Origin: an uncultured Caulobacterales bacterium
GTDB taxonomy: Bacteria; Pseudomonadota; Alphaproteobacteria; Caulobacterales; Caulobacteraceae
Assembly: GCA_903837135.1 (NCBI GenBank)
Contig: CAILTK010000098.1
Span: forward strand, 1 to 37,238
Direction: 5' to 3'
Length of the DNA stretch: 37,238 bases
The position numbers and the translations under genes are program-made. Below are positions 8,600-16,214 of this stretch, piece after piece (position 1 is the stretch's first letter; each line of letters begins with the position of its first letter). The notes under the pieces were generated by a model that made no database searches, was not told the origin of the DNA, and was given only the letters and a program-made list of their open reading frames with translations.

Positions 8600-9532
8600 A
8601 TGCTGTCTAGACGTTTTTCGGGTCTGGCCTTCGCCGCCGCCCTCGCCTGTTCCGTGGCTCCGTCGATGGCGTCGGCCCAGCACGAGGCGCCCAAGAAGAA
8701 GGAGCTGCAGCGACCGGCCCACCTGCCGACGAACGACGAACTGCTGTCGAAGGCCAAGGGCGCCCCGCCGGTGGCGCCGACCGAGGCCGAGTGGCGTTCG
8801 CCCGCGCCCGACAATCTCCTGGTGATCGACACCAACAAGGGGCGGATCGTGGTCGAGATGTATCCGGACGTCGCGCCGGCCCACGTCGCCCAGATCCGCA
8901 CCCTGGCCAAGCGACACTTCTACGACGGCCAGACCTTCTTCCGGGTGATCGACGAGTTCATGGATCAGACCGGCGACCCCAAGAACACCGGCGAAGGCGG
9001 CTCGGACCTGCCCAACCTCAAGGGCGAGTTCATCTTCAAACGCGGCGCCGAGACCCCGTTCGTCAAGGCGACGACCATCCGGGCGACGGAGTTCGGCTTC
9101 ATCGGCGCCCTGCCGGTGGCCAGCCAGTCGGAAGCCCTGATGTCGATGACGGCCGACGGCCGGGTCAACGCCTGGGCCGTCTACTGCCCGGGCGTCGCGG
9201 CCATGGCCCGGGCCGGCGATCCGGATTCGGCCAACAGCCAGTTCTTCCTGATGCGCGGCTTCTATCCGTCGCTGATGCAGAAATACACGGCCTGGGGCAG
9301 GGTTCTTGTCGGTCAGGACGTGGTGACGGCGATCAAGGTCGGCGAACCGGTCGCCGACCCGCAGGACAGGATCGTGACGCTGCGGCTGGCCTCCGATCTG
9401 CCGGCCGCCGACCGGCCCAAGGTCCAGGTGCTCGACACCCGCGGCCCGGCCTTCCGCTCGACCCTCGCCCACACCCTGGCCGACAAGGGACCGACCATGT
9501 CGGTGTGCGATGTGACGGTGCCGACGCGGTAG
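8600..9532 (+). CDS. Exported cyclophilin-type peptidyl-prolyl isomerase
   Basis: This 310-residue protein has a signal peptide (MLSRRFSGLAFAAALACSVAPSMASAQ) and a charged linker rich in Lys/Pro. A cyclophilin domain follows from about residue 70: LLVIDTNKGRIVVEMYPDVAPAH, then F-F-R-V-I-D-E-F-M-D-Q with the Arg/Phe/Met/Gln residues that line the active site, and NSQFFL. It would catalyse cis-trans isomerisation of prolyl bonds in the periplasm. It is longer than E. coli PpiA because of the N-terminal linker and an insert in the domain. It starts 27 bases after coaD, so probably shares its transcript. It is convergent with the receiver gene, with only 6 bases between stops. Confidence 0.9.
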   Translation: MLSRRFSGLAFAAALACSVAPSMASAQHEAPKKKELQRPAHLPTNDELLSKAKGAPPVAPTEAEWRSPAPDNLLVIDTNKGRIVVEMYPDVAPAHVAQIRTLAKRHFYDGQTFFRVIDEFMDQTGDPKNTGEGGSDLPNLKGEFIFKRGAETPFVKATTIRATEFGFIGALPVASQSEALMSMTADGRVNAWAVYCPGVAAMARAGDPDSANSQFFLMRGFYPSLMQKYTAWGRVLVGQDVVTAIKVGEPVADPQDRIVTLRLASDLPAADRPKVQVLDTRGPAFRSTLAHTLADKGPTMSVCDVTVPTR

Positions 9533-9538
9533 GGACGC

Positions 9539-9913
9539 CTATCCCAGCCGACGGGCGATCAGATGGCACACCGAGTCGGGCCGGTAGGGCTTGGGTATGA
9601 ACTCCGCGTCGTCGACGCGTTCGTACTCGAAATCGCTGTGCGCGCCGCCGGAGGTGTAGAGGATCTTCATGTCCGGCCGCCGCTCGCGCACGCGGCGGGC
9701 CACGAGGTATCCGCCGCCGCGGTCGCCGAGATCGATGTCGATGAAGGCGGCGCAAAGATCGTCACGTTCGTCGATAAGCCGGAGCGCACTGGCCGTGCTC
9801 GCCGCCTCGGCCGTCCGGAAGCCGTGATCGCCGAGCACCTCGCACATGATCGCGCGGATCAGCTCATCGTCCTCGGCGACCAATATGGTGGGATCTTCCT
9901 GCACGGCGCTCAC
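9539..9913 (-). CDS. Single-domain response regulator
   Basis: The 124-residue product is a lone receiver domain: acidic pocket E14-D15-D16, probable phospho-accepting Asp59 in F-I-D-I-D-L, a Thr/Ser in Y-T-S-G-G and the conserved Lys in P-K-P-Y. There is no output domain, so it most likely acts by protein-protein contact or as a phosphate shuttle or sink. The start used is GTG 9913 (SAVQEDPTILVAEDD), as an upstream GTG-type start adds only an Arg-rich lead. It faces away from the CHASE3 kinase gene across a 288-base AT-rich region, which makes a functional link plausible. Confidence 0.85.
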   Translation of the reverse strand: MSAVQEDPTILVAEDDELIRAIMCEVLGDHGFRTAEAASTASALRLIDERDDLCAAFIDIDLGDRGGGYLVARRVRERRPDMKILYTSGGAHSDFEYERVDDAEFIPKPYRPDSVCHLIARRLG

Positions 9914-10201
9914 TCTTCGTCGCCTCCACAACCCGCGCAAAAGTCTTCGGTTCCACGATGACTACACATTAGCGCAAGAATACCGTGAGCGCCTCCCGCA
10001 TAAACAGATTGCTGAAGTTCACCTTCCGTCCATTAACAATAATTTACGAGTCCTTTATTCGTGACGTTGCTCAAATCGCGGGCAGGTAAAGGCAGGTGTC
10101 AACTCAGCAACAAGGCGGCTCAGGCCAGCCGAGGGCGTGTAAAGGCGTGAAACCGGTGACGGAGCTTGGCGTTATGCAGGTCGGATTGCGGGCTCTGGCG
10201 A
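9914..10201. promoter_or_regulatory. Divergent AT-rich regulatory region with CtrA-like and GANTC sites
   Basis: This 288-base gap between the lone receiver and the CHASE3 kinase is clearly AT-richer than its surroundings, mainly at about 9960-10075. TTAA-CAATAAT-TTAC at 10033-10047 is one base off the TTAA-N7-TTAA site bound by CtrA in Caulobacterales. GAGTC at 10048-10052, directly beside it, is a GANTC site for the CcrM methyltransferase. Cell-cycle control of one or both genes is therefore possible, but this is a pattern match only. Confidence 0.35.
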
Positions 10202-11734
10202 ATGAATGAAGCGGCGGAAGGCGCGCGGCCCAAGGCGCGCCGCGCAATATCCCAGGGCGACTTCAATCGAATCCTGACCGGCGTGCTCGGCGCCGGCGTG
10301 CTGGTCCTCATCGCGCTGGGCGCAGCCATCGTCTGGCTGGCGCTGAAGACCGGCGACTACAACGACTGGGTCGACCGGACCTATGTGGCGCAGAGGCGGG
10401 TGGTCGCCTTCATGGGCGCCGTGGAGCAGGCCGAGACGGCGCGCCGCGGCTATCTGCTGACCTCCACGCCGGCCCAGCTGGCGGGATATCGCGCCGCGCG
10501 GGCCGCCGCGAAGGTCGAACTCTTCCAGCTCGCCGAAGCCACCCAGGACAATCCGGTCGAACGGGCCAACATCAATCGCATCAAGCCGCTGCTGGCCTGG
10601 AAGACCAAGGTCAACGACGACAGCGTGGCCCTGGTCGCCGCGGGCCGGCGGGAGGAGGCGATCCGCGCCTTTCCGGCCGAGCAGGCGCTGCAGCCCCTGC
10701 TCGGCATCCGCAAGGTGACCGACGACATGATGGCCGAGGAGCGACGGCTGCTCGATCAAAGGGTCGAACGGCAGAAGAACGCCGTGCGGCTCCTCACCGC
10801 CGTCGGCCTGTCCGCGGCGGCCCTGCTCGGTGTGCTGTCGCTGGTCTCCATGCTGGCCATGCGCCGGTTCGCCGAAGATCTCACCCAGGCTCAGGGCGCG
10901 CTGCGCACGCTCAACCAGACCCTTGAACAGAGGGTCGAGGACCGTACCGCCGACCTGACCCGCGCCAACCAGGAGATCCAGCGCTTCGCCTATATCGTCT
11001 CCCACGACCTGCGCTCGCCCCTCGTCAACGTGATGGGGTTCACCAGCGAGCTCGAGGAGTCGATGAAGCCCCTGCGCGCCCTGATCCGGTGGATCGAGGA
11101 GCGCGACACCGACGGGCGTCTGCCCGGACAGGTGAAGCAGGCGGTGGACGTCGATATTCCCGAGGCGATCGGCTTCATCCGCTCCTCCACCCGCAAGATG
11201 GATGGGCTGATCGGCGCCATCCTCAAGCTGTCGCGCGAGGGCCGGCGGGTGCTGCATCCCGAGCGGCTGCCGATGGAGCCGGTGGTCGAGGGGCTGTTGT
11301 CGACGGTCAAGCACCGGGTGGACGAGCTCGGCGGCGAGGCCGTCATCGAAGGGACGCTGCCCGACGTCGTATCCGACCGGCTGGCGGTCGAACAGGTGCT
11401 CGGCAACCTGATCGACAACGCCGTGAAGTACCATAGTCCCACGCGCCCGCTGCGCATCGCCGTCCGCGGGAGCGAACGGAACGGGCGGGTGGTCTACGAG
11501 GTGGCGGACAACGGCCGGGGCATCGACGCCAAGGATCATGAGCGGATCTTCGAGCTGTTCCGGCGCTCCGGACCGCAGACCCAGCCCGGCGAAGGCATCG
11601 GACTTGCGCATGTGCGCGCCCTGGTGCATCGCCTGGGCGGCGTGATCACCTGTGTGTCCGCTCTTGACCAGGGCGCGGTGTTCCGCCTCTCACTGCCGAG
11701 GGTGCTCGTGCCGATCGAAGGATTGTCCCCGTGA
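10202..11734 (+). CDS. CHASE3-domain sensor histidine kinase
   Basis: This 510-residue inner-membrane kinase has TM1 around residues 28-50 (VLGAGVLVLIALGAAIVWLAL). A CHASE3-type periplasmic helical domain follows at about 50-200 (AQRRVVAFMGAVEQAETARRGYLLT), then TM2 around 208-230. A coiled linker leads to the HisKA domain with phospho-accepting His268 in V-S-H-D-L-R-S-P. The HATPase has the N box (NLIDNAVKYH), G1 (VADNGRGID) and G2 (GEGIGLAHV). The CHASE3 signal is unknown. ATG 10202 is preferred to an upstream in-frame TTG at 10166. The 3' end overlaps the next gene (GTGA), coupling the kinase to its likely receiver partner. Confidence 0.92.
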   Translation: MNEAAEGARPKARRAISQGDFNRILTGVLGAGVLVLIALGAAIVWLALKTGDYNDWVDRTYVAQRRVVAFMGAVEQAETARRGYLLTSTPAQLAGYRAARAAAKVELFQLAEATQDNPVERANINRIKPLLAWKTKVNDDSVALVAAGRREEAIRAFPAEQALQPLLGIRKVTDDMMAEERRLLDQRVERQKNAVRLLTAVGLSAAALLGVLSLVSMLAMRRFAEDLTQAQGALRTLNQTLEQRVEDRTADLTRANQEIQRFAYIVSHDLRSPLVNVMGFTSELEESMKPLRALIRWIEERDTDGRLPGQVKQAVDVDIPEAIGFIRSSTRKMDGLIGAILKLSREGRRVLHPERLPMEPVVEGLLSTVKHRVDELGGEAVIEGTLPDVVSDRLAVEQVLGNLIDNAVKYHSPTRPLRIAVRGSERNGRVVYEVADNGRGIDAKDHERIFELFRRSGPQTQPGEGIGLAHVRALVHRLGGVITCVSALDQGAVFRLSLPRVLVPIEGLSP

Positions 11735-12171
11735 CCGATCAGAAACCCGTCACCATCGTCATGGTCGAAGATGACGAGGGCCACGCCCGGCTGATCGAGA
11801 AGAACATTCGCCGGGCCGGCATCTCCAACCATATCCGCCATTTCACCGACGGCACCAGCGCGCTGGAATTCCTGTTCAACGGCCCCGACGGCCCCCTGCT
11901 GAACGGCCCGTCCCTGGTGCTGCTCGACCTGAACCTGCCCGATATGAGCGGCATCGACATCCTGGCCCGGATCAAAGCCGAGCCGGCCATGAAGCGGATG
12001 CCGGTGGTGGTGCTGACCACCACCGACGACAAGATCGAGATTCAGCGCTGCTACGATCTCGGCTGCAACGTCTACATCACCAAGCCGGTCAACTATGAGA
12101 GCTTCGCCGACGCCATCCGCCAGCTCGGCCTGTTCCTGTCGGTGATCCAGGTCCCAGAGGCGTCGGCTTGA
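11731..12171 (+). CDS. Single-domain response regulator (Rcp1-like)
   Basis: The 146-residue receiver has acidic pocket E13-D14-D15, phospho-acceptor Asp66 in L-L-D-L-N-L-P, Thr96-98 and Lys118 in I-T-K-P. The sequence style (long loop before the Asp, VVVLTTTDDK, NVYITKPV) resembles the small regulators that partner phytochrome-type and CHASE3 kinases. No DNA-binding domain follows. The GTG start at 11731 overlaps the kinase stop by 4 bases, and its own stop overlaps the next gene's TTG start. It probably passes phosphate between the two kinases or to another target. Confidence 0.92.
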   Translation: MTDQKPVTIVMVEDDEGHARLIEKNIRRAGISNHIRHFTDGTSALEFLFNGPDGPLLNGPSLVLLDLNLPDMSGIDILARIKAEPAMKRMPVVVLTTTDDKIEIQRCYDLGCNVYITKPVNYESFADAIRQLGLFLSVIQVPEASA

Positions 12172-13241
12172 GCACACCCGCCGAACCGGGGCGCTATCGT
12201 CTGCTCTACATCGACGACGATGTGGGCCTGTGCCGGCTGATCCAGCGGCGGCTGGAGCGGCGCGGCTTCAGCGTCGTGTGCGCCCACTCCGGCGCCGAGG
12301 GCGTCGCCGCGGCCGAGGCGGAGCGCTTCGACGTGATCGCCGTCGACCACTACATGCCTGGGCAGGACGGCCTCGAGGCCATGCAGGCCCTGCTGGCCGT
12401 GCCCGGCAGCGCGCCGGTGGTCTATGTCACGGGGTCGGACGAGAGCCGGATCGCCGTGGCGGCGCTGAAGGCCGGCGCGGCCGACTATGTGGTCAAGACC
12501 GCCTCGGACGACTTCATCGACCTCCTGGCCAGCGCCCTGACCCAGGCGGTGGCGCAGGTGAAGCTGACCCGCGAGCGGGACGCGGCGGCCGAGGCGCTGG
12601 TGGCCAGCAACGAACGGCTCGAGGCCATCGTCGCCCGCCAGGCGGTTCTGCTGCGCGAGGTCAACCACCGCGTGGCCAACAGCCTGCAGCTGGTCTCCTC
12701 GCTGGTGCACATGCAGGGCAATGCGGTGACCGACGAGGCCTCGCGCGCGGCGCTGCGCGACACCCAGGCCCGCATCGGCGCCATCATGCAGGTGCATAAG
12801 CGCCTCTACACCTCCGAGGACGTGGAGCAGGTCGACATCGCCGAATACCTGCGCGGCCTGGTTGACGAACTCGGCCAGTCGCTGAGCGCCGGCGGCTGCC
12901 GGCCGATCCTGCTCGAGGCCGACCCGATCAAGCTCTCCACCGACAAGGCGGTGGCGCTGGGGGTGGTGGTGGCCGAACTCATCACCAACGCCTGCAAGTA
13001 CGCCTACGCCGAGGACGAATACGGCGAGGTGCGCGTGCGCTTCACCTCGAACGGCGAGGGCGGGGTGATCCTGGCGGTGGAGGACGATGGCGTCGGCCTG
13101 CCGGCGGACGGCCGCAAGGCCCAGGGCACCGGCCTCGGCCAGACCGTCATCGCCGCCATGGGCCGTAGCCTGGGCTCGGCGGTCGCCTTCGATCCCACCC
13201 ATCCCAAGGGCGCCCGCGCGGTGATGCGGCTGACGATCTGA
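12168..13241 (+). CDS. Receiver-HisKA_2 hybrid histidine kinase
   Basis: The 357-residue cytoplasmic protein has an N-terminal receiver (acidic residues D16-D18, phospho-acceptor Asp60 in A-V-D-H-Y-M-P). A short coiled segment at about 135-160 leads to a HisKA_2-type dimerisation domain with His167 in E-V-N-H-R-V-A-N-S-L-Q, then a HATPase with N box (ELITNACKYAY) and G boxes (VEDDGVGLP, GTGLGQTVI). HisKA_2/HWE kinases often feed the alphaproteobacterial general stress response, but no phyR, nepR or ecfG is in this window. The TTG start overlaps the upstream stop by 4 bases. The likely order is CHASE3 kinase, receiver, then this kinase. Confidence 0.9.
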   Translation: MSTPAEPGRYRLLYIDDDVGLCRLIQRRLERRGFSVVCAHSGAEGVAAAEAERFDVIAVDHYMPGQDGLEAMQALLAVPGSAPVVYVTGSDESRIAVAALKAGAADYVVKTASDDFIDLLASALTQAVAQVKLTRERDAAAEALVASNERLEAIVARQAVLLREVNHRVANSLQLVSSLVHMQGNAVTDEASRAALRDTQARIGAIMQVHKRLYTSEDVEQVDIAEYLRGLVDELGQSLSAGGCRPILLEADPIKLSTDKAVALGVVVAELITNACKYAYAEDEYGEVRVRFTSNGEGGVILAVEDDGVGLPADGRKAQGTGLGQTVIAAMGRSLGSAVAFDPTHPKGARAVMRLTI

Positions 13242-13256
13242 GGGGTGTGTGCGTCC

Positions 13257-13354
13257 TTCGATACGGACGCTTCGCGTCCTACTCAGGATGACGAATGTTT
13301 TTGAACCCACTCACCTTCGTCGTGCCGAGTAGCCTGCACGGCAGGCGTATCGAA
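13257..13354. repeat. Pair of 39-base intergenic palindromic repeats, head to head
   Basis: Copy A (13257-13295, plus) and copy B (13316-13354, minus) share the frame TTCGATACG - stem - TACTCRGSAYGACGAA. Each encloses its own hairpin: GGACGC-TTC-GCGTCC in A, GCCTGC-CGT-GCAGGC in B. The two stems differ in sequence but both pair perfectly, a sign of compensating change. They resemble the intergenic repeats known in Caulobacter and relatives. They lie between the hybrid kinase and the hydrolase gene and may act in termination or mRNA stability. Confidence 0.8.
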
Positions 13355-13487
13355 GCACGCATTTTGGTGTCCGACCGGTCTACGATCCAGATAGGCTGAA
13401 GCGCTTGCACCGCCCACCGCCTTGACACCCTGCGCCGCCGCGCAGCATCGTCCGCGCCCACGATCGCACGCCATACGGGAGATTTGC

Positions 13488-14348
13488 TTGGTTACGCTGA
13501 CCCGCGCCGACGGCAACTGGGCGGGAGATCTCGATCTCAGCCGCCGCTCCATCGCCCTGGCCCTGGCGGGCGGCTATGCGGTGGCGGCCTTCTCCGCCGA
13601 CGCCGAGCCGATCCACACCGACGAGGTCGGCCTCGACGCGCGGACCGTGGAGATCGCCGCCGGCGACCGCGGCATCCCCGGCTATCTCGCCCGCCCGGCC
13701 GCCCCTGGCAGGCGCCCGGTGGTGTTCGTCAATTCCGAGATCTTCGGCGTGCACGAGTGGGTCAGGGACATCTGCCGCCGCCTGGCCAAGGCCGGCTATG
13801 TGGCGCTGGCCCCCGACTTCTTCGTCCGCGCCGGCGATCCCTCCAAGACCGAGGACATCAAGCGGGTCATCGACATCGTCAAGGCCACGCCGGGCGATCA
13901 GGTGACCTCCGACACGGCGGCGGCGCTGAAGTTCCTCGCCGTCCAGCCCTACGCCGACATGAAGCGCCTCGGCGTCACCGGCTTCTGCTGGGGCGGCGGA
14001 GCCACCTGGCTGTGCTGCGAGCGGTTTCCCGAGTTCAAGGCCGGCGTGGCCTGGTACGGTCCGCTGAAGGCCGGGGCCTATCCGCGCACCCCGCCGATCG
14101 AGCTGGTCAAGGATCTGAAGGCGCCGGTGCTCGGCCTCTACGGCGGGCAGGACAAGGGCATTCCGGCCCAGGACGTGGACGACATGCGCGCGGCGATCAA
14201 GGCCGGCGGCAAGCGGGCCGAGATCATCGTCTATCCGGACGCCCAGCACGGCTTCCTGGCCGACTACCGGCCGAGTTTCAACGCCGACGCGGCCAAGGAC
14301 GGCTGGGCCAGGATGCTGGCCTTCTTCAAGGCCAACGGGGTGGCTTAG
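13488..14348 (+). CDS. Dienelactone hydrolase-family alpha/beta hydrolase
   Basis: The 286-residue protein has the DLH fold with nucleophile Cys167 in G-F-C-W-G-G-G, an Asp in Y-G-G-Q-D-K-G and the His in D-A-Q-H-G-F. This Cys-Asp-His triad is typical of carboxymethylenebutenolidase-like enzymes, which hydrolyse dienelactones or other esters. The true substrate is unknown. The N-terminus contains S-R-R-S-I-A-L followed by a hydrophobic Ala-rich stretch ending near A-D-A, a Tat-like signal, so export is possible. TTG 13488 is used because GGGAG lies about 10 bases before it and an earlier in-frame TTG (13422) gives an unlikely lead. No ring-cleavage genes are nearby. Confidence 0.85.
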   Translation: MVTLTRADGNWAGDLDLSRRSIALALAGGYAVAAFSADAEPIHTDEVGLDARTVEIAAGDRGIPGYLARPAAPGRRPVVFVNSEIFGVHEWVRDICRRLAKAGYVALAPDFFVRAGDPSKTEDIKRVIDIVKATPGDQVTSDTAAALKFLAVQPYADMKRLGVTGFCWGGGATWLCCERFPEFKAGVAWYGPLKAGAYPRTPPIELVKDLKAPVLGLYGGQDKGIPAQDVDDMRAAIKAGGKRAEIIVYPDAQHGFLADYRPSFNADAAKDGWARMLAFFKANGVA

Positions 14349-14419
14349 GAGCCGCGTGCAGCCAATCCGGCGTAAGGGACTTAATCCTCGGCGCCGCCGG
14401 GCGCGAGGGAGAGCTTTCT

Positions 14420-16021
14420 ATGCCGGACATGGGCGAGCGGAGCCGCTGGTGGGAGCGCGGGGTGATCTATCAGATCTATCCGCGCTCGTTCCAGGACAGC
14501 AACGGCGACGGGGTGGGCGATCTGGCCGGGATCGAGGCGCGGCTCGATTATGTGGCGGCGCTCGGGGTCGACGCCATCTGGCTGTCGCCGATCTTCCCCT
14601 CGCCGATGGCGGACTTCGGCTACGACGTCGCCGACTACCGCGGGATCGAGCCGATGTTCGGCGACCTTCAGGCCTTCGACCGCCTGCTCGCCGCCGCCCA
14701 CGCCCGCGGCCTCAAGCTCGTGCTCGACTTCGTCCCCAACCACAGTTCGGACCGGCACCCCTGGTTCGTCGAGAGCCGCGCTTCCCGCGATAATCCCAAG
14801 CGCGACTGGTACATCTGGCGAGATCCCGCGCCGGACGGCGGCCCGCCCAACAACTGGATCAGCGACTTCGGCGGCTCGGCCTGGGAGTGGGATCCGGTCA
14901 CGGGCCAGTACTATCTGCACGCCTTCCTGGCCTCGCAGCCCGACCTCAACTGGCGCAATCCGGAGCTGCGCGCGGCGATGATGGACACGCTGCGGTTCTG
15001 GCTGGACAAGGGTGTCGACGGCTTTCGCATCGACGTGCTCTGGCACATCGTCAAGGCGTTGGATTTTCCCGACAATCCGGTCAATCCGGACTGGGCGCCC
15101 GGCCGCAACGAGCGTGATCGGGTCATCCAGACCTACTCGACGGATCAGCCGGAGGCTCACGCCATTTCGGCCGAGTTCCGGGCCCTGGCCGACAGCTATG
15201 GCGACCGGGTGCTGATCGGCGAGATCTTCCTGCCCAACGACCGGCACGCCCGCTGGTTCGGCACGCCCGAGCGGCCGCAGGTGCACCTGCCGATCAATTT
15301 CCAGCTGATCGAGAACCCGTGGGACGCCGCGGTGCTGCGCCGGGTGATCGCCGACTACGAGGCCTCGCTGCCCGTGTACGGCTGGCCCAACTGGGTGATG
15401 GGAAGCCACGACGCCCCGCGCATCGCCGCGCGGATCGGCGAGCCGCAGGCCCGGGTCGCGGCCATGCTGCTCCTGACCCTGCGCGGTACGCCGACCCTCT
15501 ACCAGGGCGACGAGCTCGGCGTCGGCGAGGTGCTCATTCCCCCCGACCGCGTGCGCGACCCGCAGGAGATGCGCCAGCCCGGGATCGGCCTTGGCCGCGA
15601 TCGCTCGCGCACGCCGATGCCGTGGGACGACACGCCGTTCGCGGGGTTCAGCACGGTCGAACCCTGGCTGCCGCTCAATCCCGACTGGCCGGTCCGCAAC
15701 GTCGCCGTCGAGGCGGTCGATCCCGCCTCGATGCTGGCGCTCTACCGCGGCCTGCTCGCCCTGCGCCGGTCGCGAGCAGCGCTTTCGAGCGGCGCCTTCA
15801 CCCTGGTCGAGGCCGAGCCCGAAGTCCTGGCTTACGAGCGGCGCAGCGGCGACGATCGGCTGCTGGTCGCGCTGAACCTGGGCGCTGCGACGCGGGCGCT
15901 GCCCCTGGCGGACGAGACCCGCGGGGCTTCCGTCCTCGCCTCCACGCTCGCTCCGCGCCCGATGGACGGAACCCTGGCGCCCAACGAGGGAGTCGTCCTG
16001 CGGCTCGGCGAGGCCCGCTGA
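14420..16021 (+). CDS. GH13 alpha-glucosidase
   Basis: This 533-residue protein is a glycoside hydrolase family 13 (beta/alpha)8-barrel enzyme of the oligo-1,6-glucosidase / alpha-glucosidase type. The N-terminal signature is W-W-E-R-G-V-I-Y-Q-I-Y-P-R-S-F-Q-D. Catalytic residues by position: nucleophile Asp205 (GFRIDVLW), acid/base Glu268 (LIGEIFL) and stabilising Asp331 (GSHDAPR). It would release glucose from the non-reducing ends of short alpha-glucosides; linkage preference cannot be read by eye. There is no signal peptide, so it is probably cytoplasmic. GAGGGAGAG precedes the ATG. No sugar transporter or regulator is adjacent. Confidence 0.93.
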   Translation: MPDMGERSRWWERGVIYQIYPRSFQDSNGDGVGDLAGIEARLDYVAALGVDAIWLSPIFPSPMADFGYDVADYRGIEPMFGDLQAFDRLLAAAHARGLKLVLDFVPNHSSDRHPWFVESRASRDNPKRDWYIWRDPAPDGGPPNNWISDFGGSAWEWDPVTGQYYLHAFLASQPDLNWRNPELRAAMMDTLRFWLDKGVDGFRIDVLWHIVKALDFPDNPVNPDWAPGRNERDRVIQTYSTDQPEAHAISAEFRALADSYGDRVLIGEIFLPNDRHARWFGTPERPQVHLPINFQLIENPWDAAVLRRVIADYEASLPVYGWPNWVMGSHDAPRIAARIGEPQARVAAMLLLTLRGTPTLYQGDELGVGEVLIPPDRVRDPQEMRQPGIGLGRDRSRTPMPWDDTPFAGFSTVEPWLPLNPDWPVRNVAVEAVDPASMLALYRGLLALRRSRAALSSGAFTLVEAEPEVLAYERRSGDDRLLVALNLGAATRALPLADETRGASVLASTLAPRPMDGTLAPNEGVVLRLGEAR

Positions 16022-16057
16022 TGCGTCTCTCCGGACGGGTGGACCCCTTGCATAATA

Positions 16058-16184
16058 TTCCGCTCATCCCGGCGAACGCCGGGGTCCAGATCTTAAAGCG
16101 CACCGGGTGGAAGGCAGGGCTCTCCGTGCTTCGCGCCGCAGCGCCAAACGATCTGGGTCCCGGCGTTCGCCGGGATGAGCGGAA
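16058..16184. repeat. Intergenic inverted repeat, 35-base arms (family GCTCATCCCGGCGAAnGCCGGG)
   Basis: Left arm 16058-16092 and right arm 16150-16184 are inverted copies matching at 33 of 35 positions. Each arm also contains an internal hairpin (CCCGGCG-aac-GCCGGG type). The element fills most of the 193-base gap between the alpha-glucosidase and the glycosyltransferase. The same unit recurs at 32021-32139 and as a single arm at 18875-18901. It may form a cruciform or a transcript hairpin. Confidence 0.85.
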
Positions 16185-16214
16185 GAGAGAGGGGCGTTCA
16201 TTGGCGGGTGTCGT

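Noticed and set aside
10166-10201. Upstream TTG start for the CHASE3 kinase
   Set aside because: It adds 12 residues with two Cys and a Trp and lacks a clear ribosome-binding site; ATG 10202 is simpler.
12093-13310. 405-codon open frame opposite the hybrid kinase
   Set aside because: Antisense shadow; the kinase on the plus strand has complete motifs.
13242-13487. Possible CRISPR-like or tandem repeat
   Set aside because: Only two units, in opposite orientation, each a hairpin; no spacer-repeat array.
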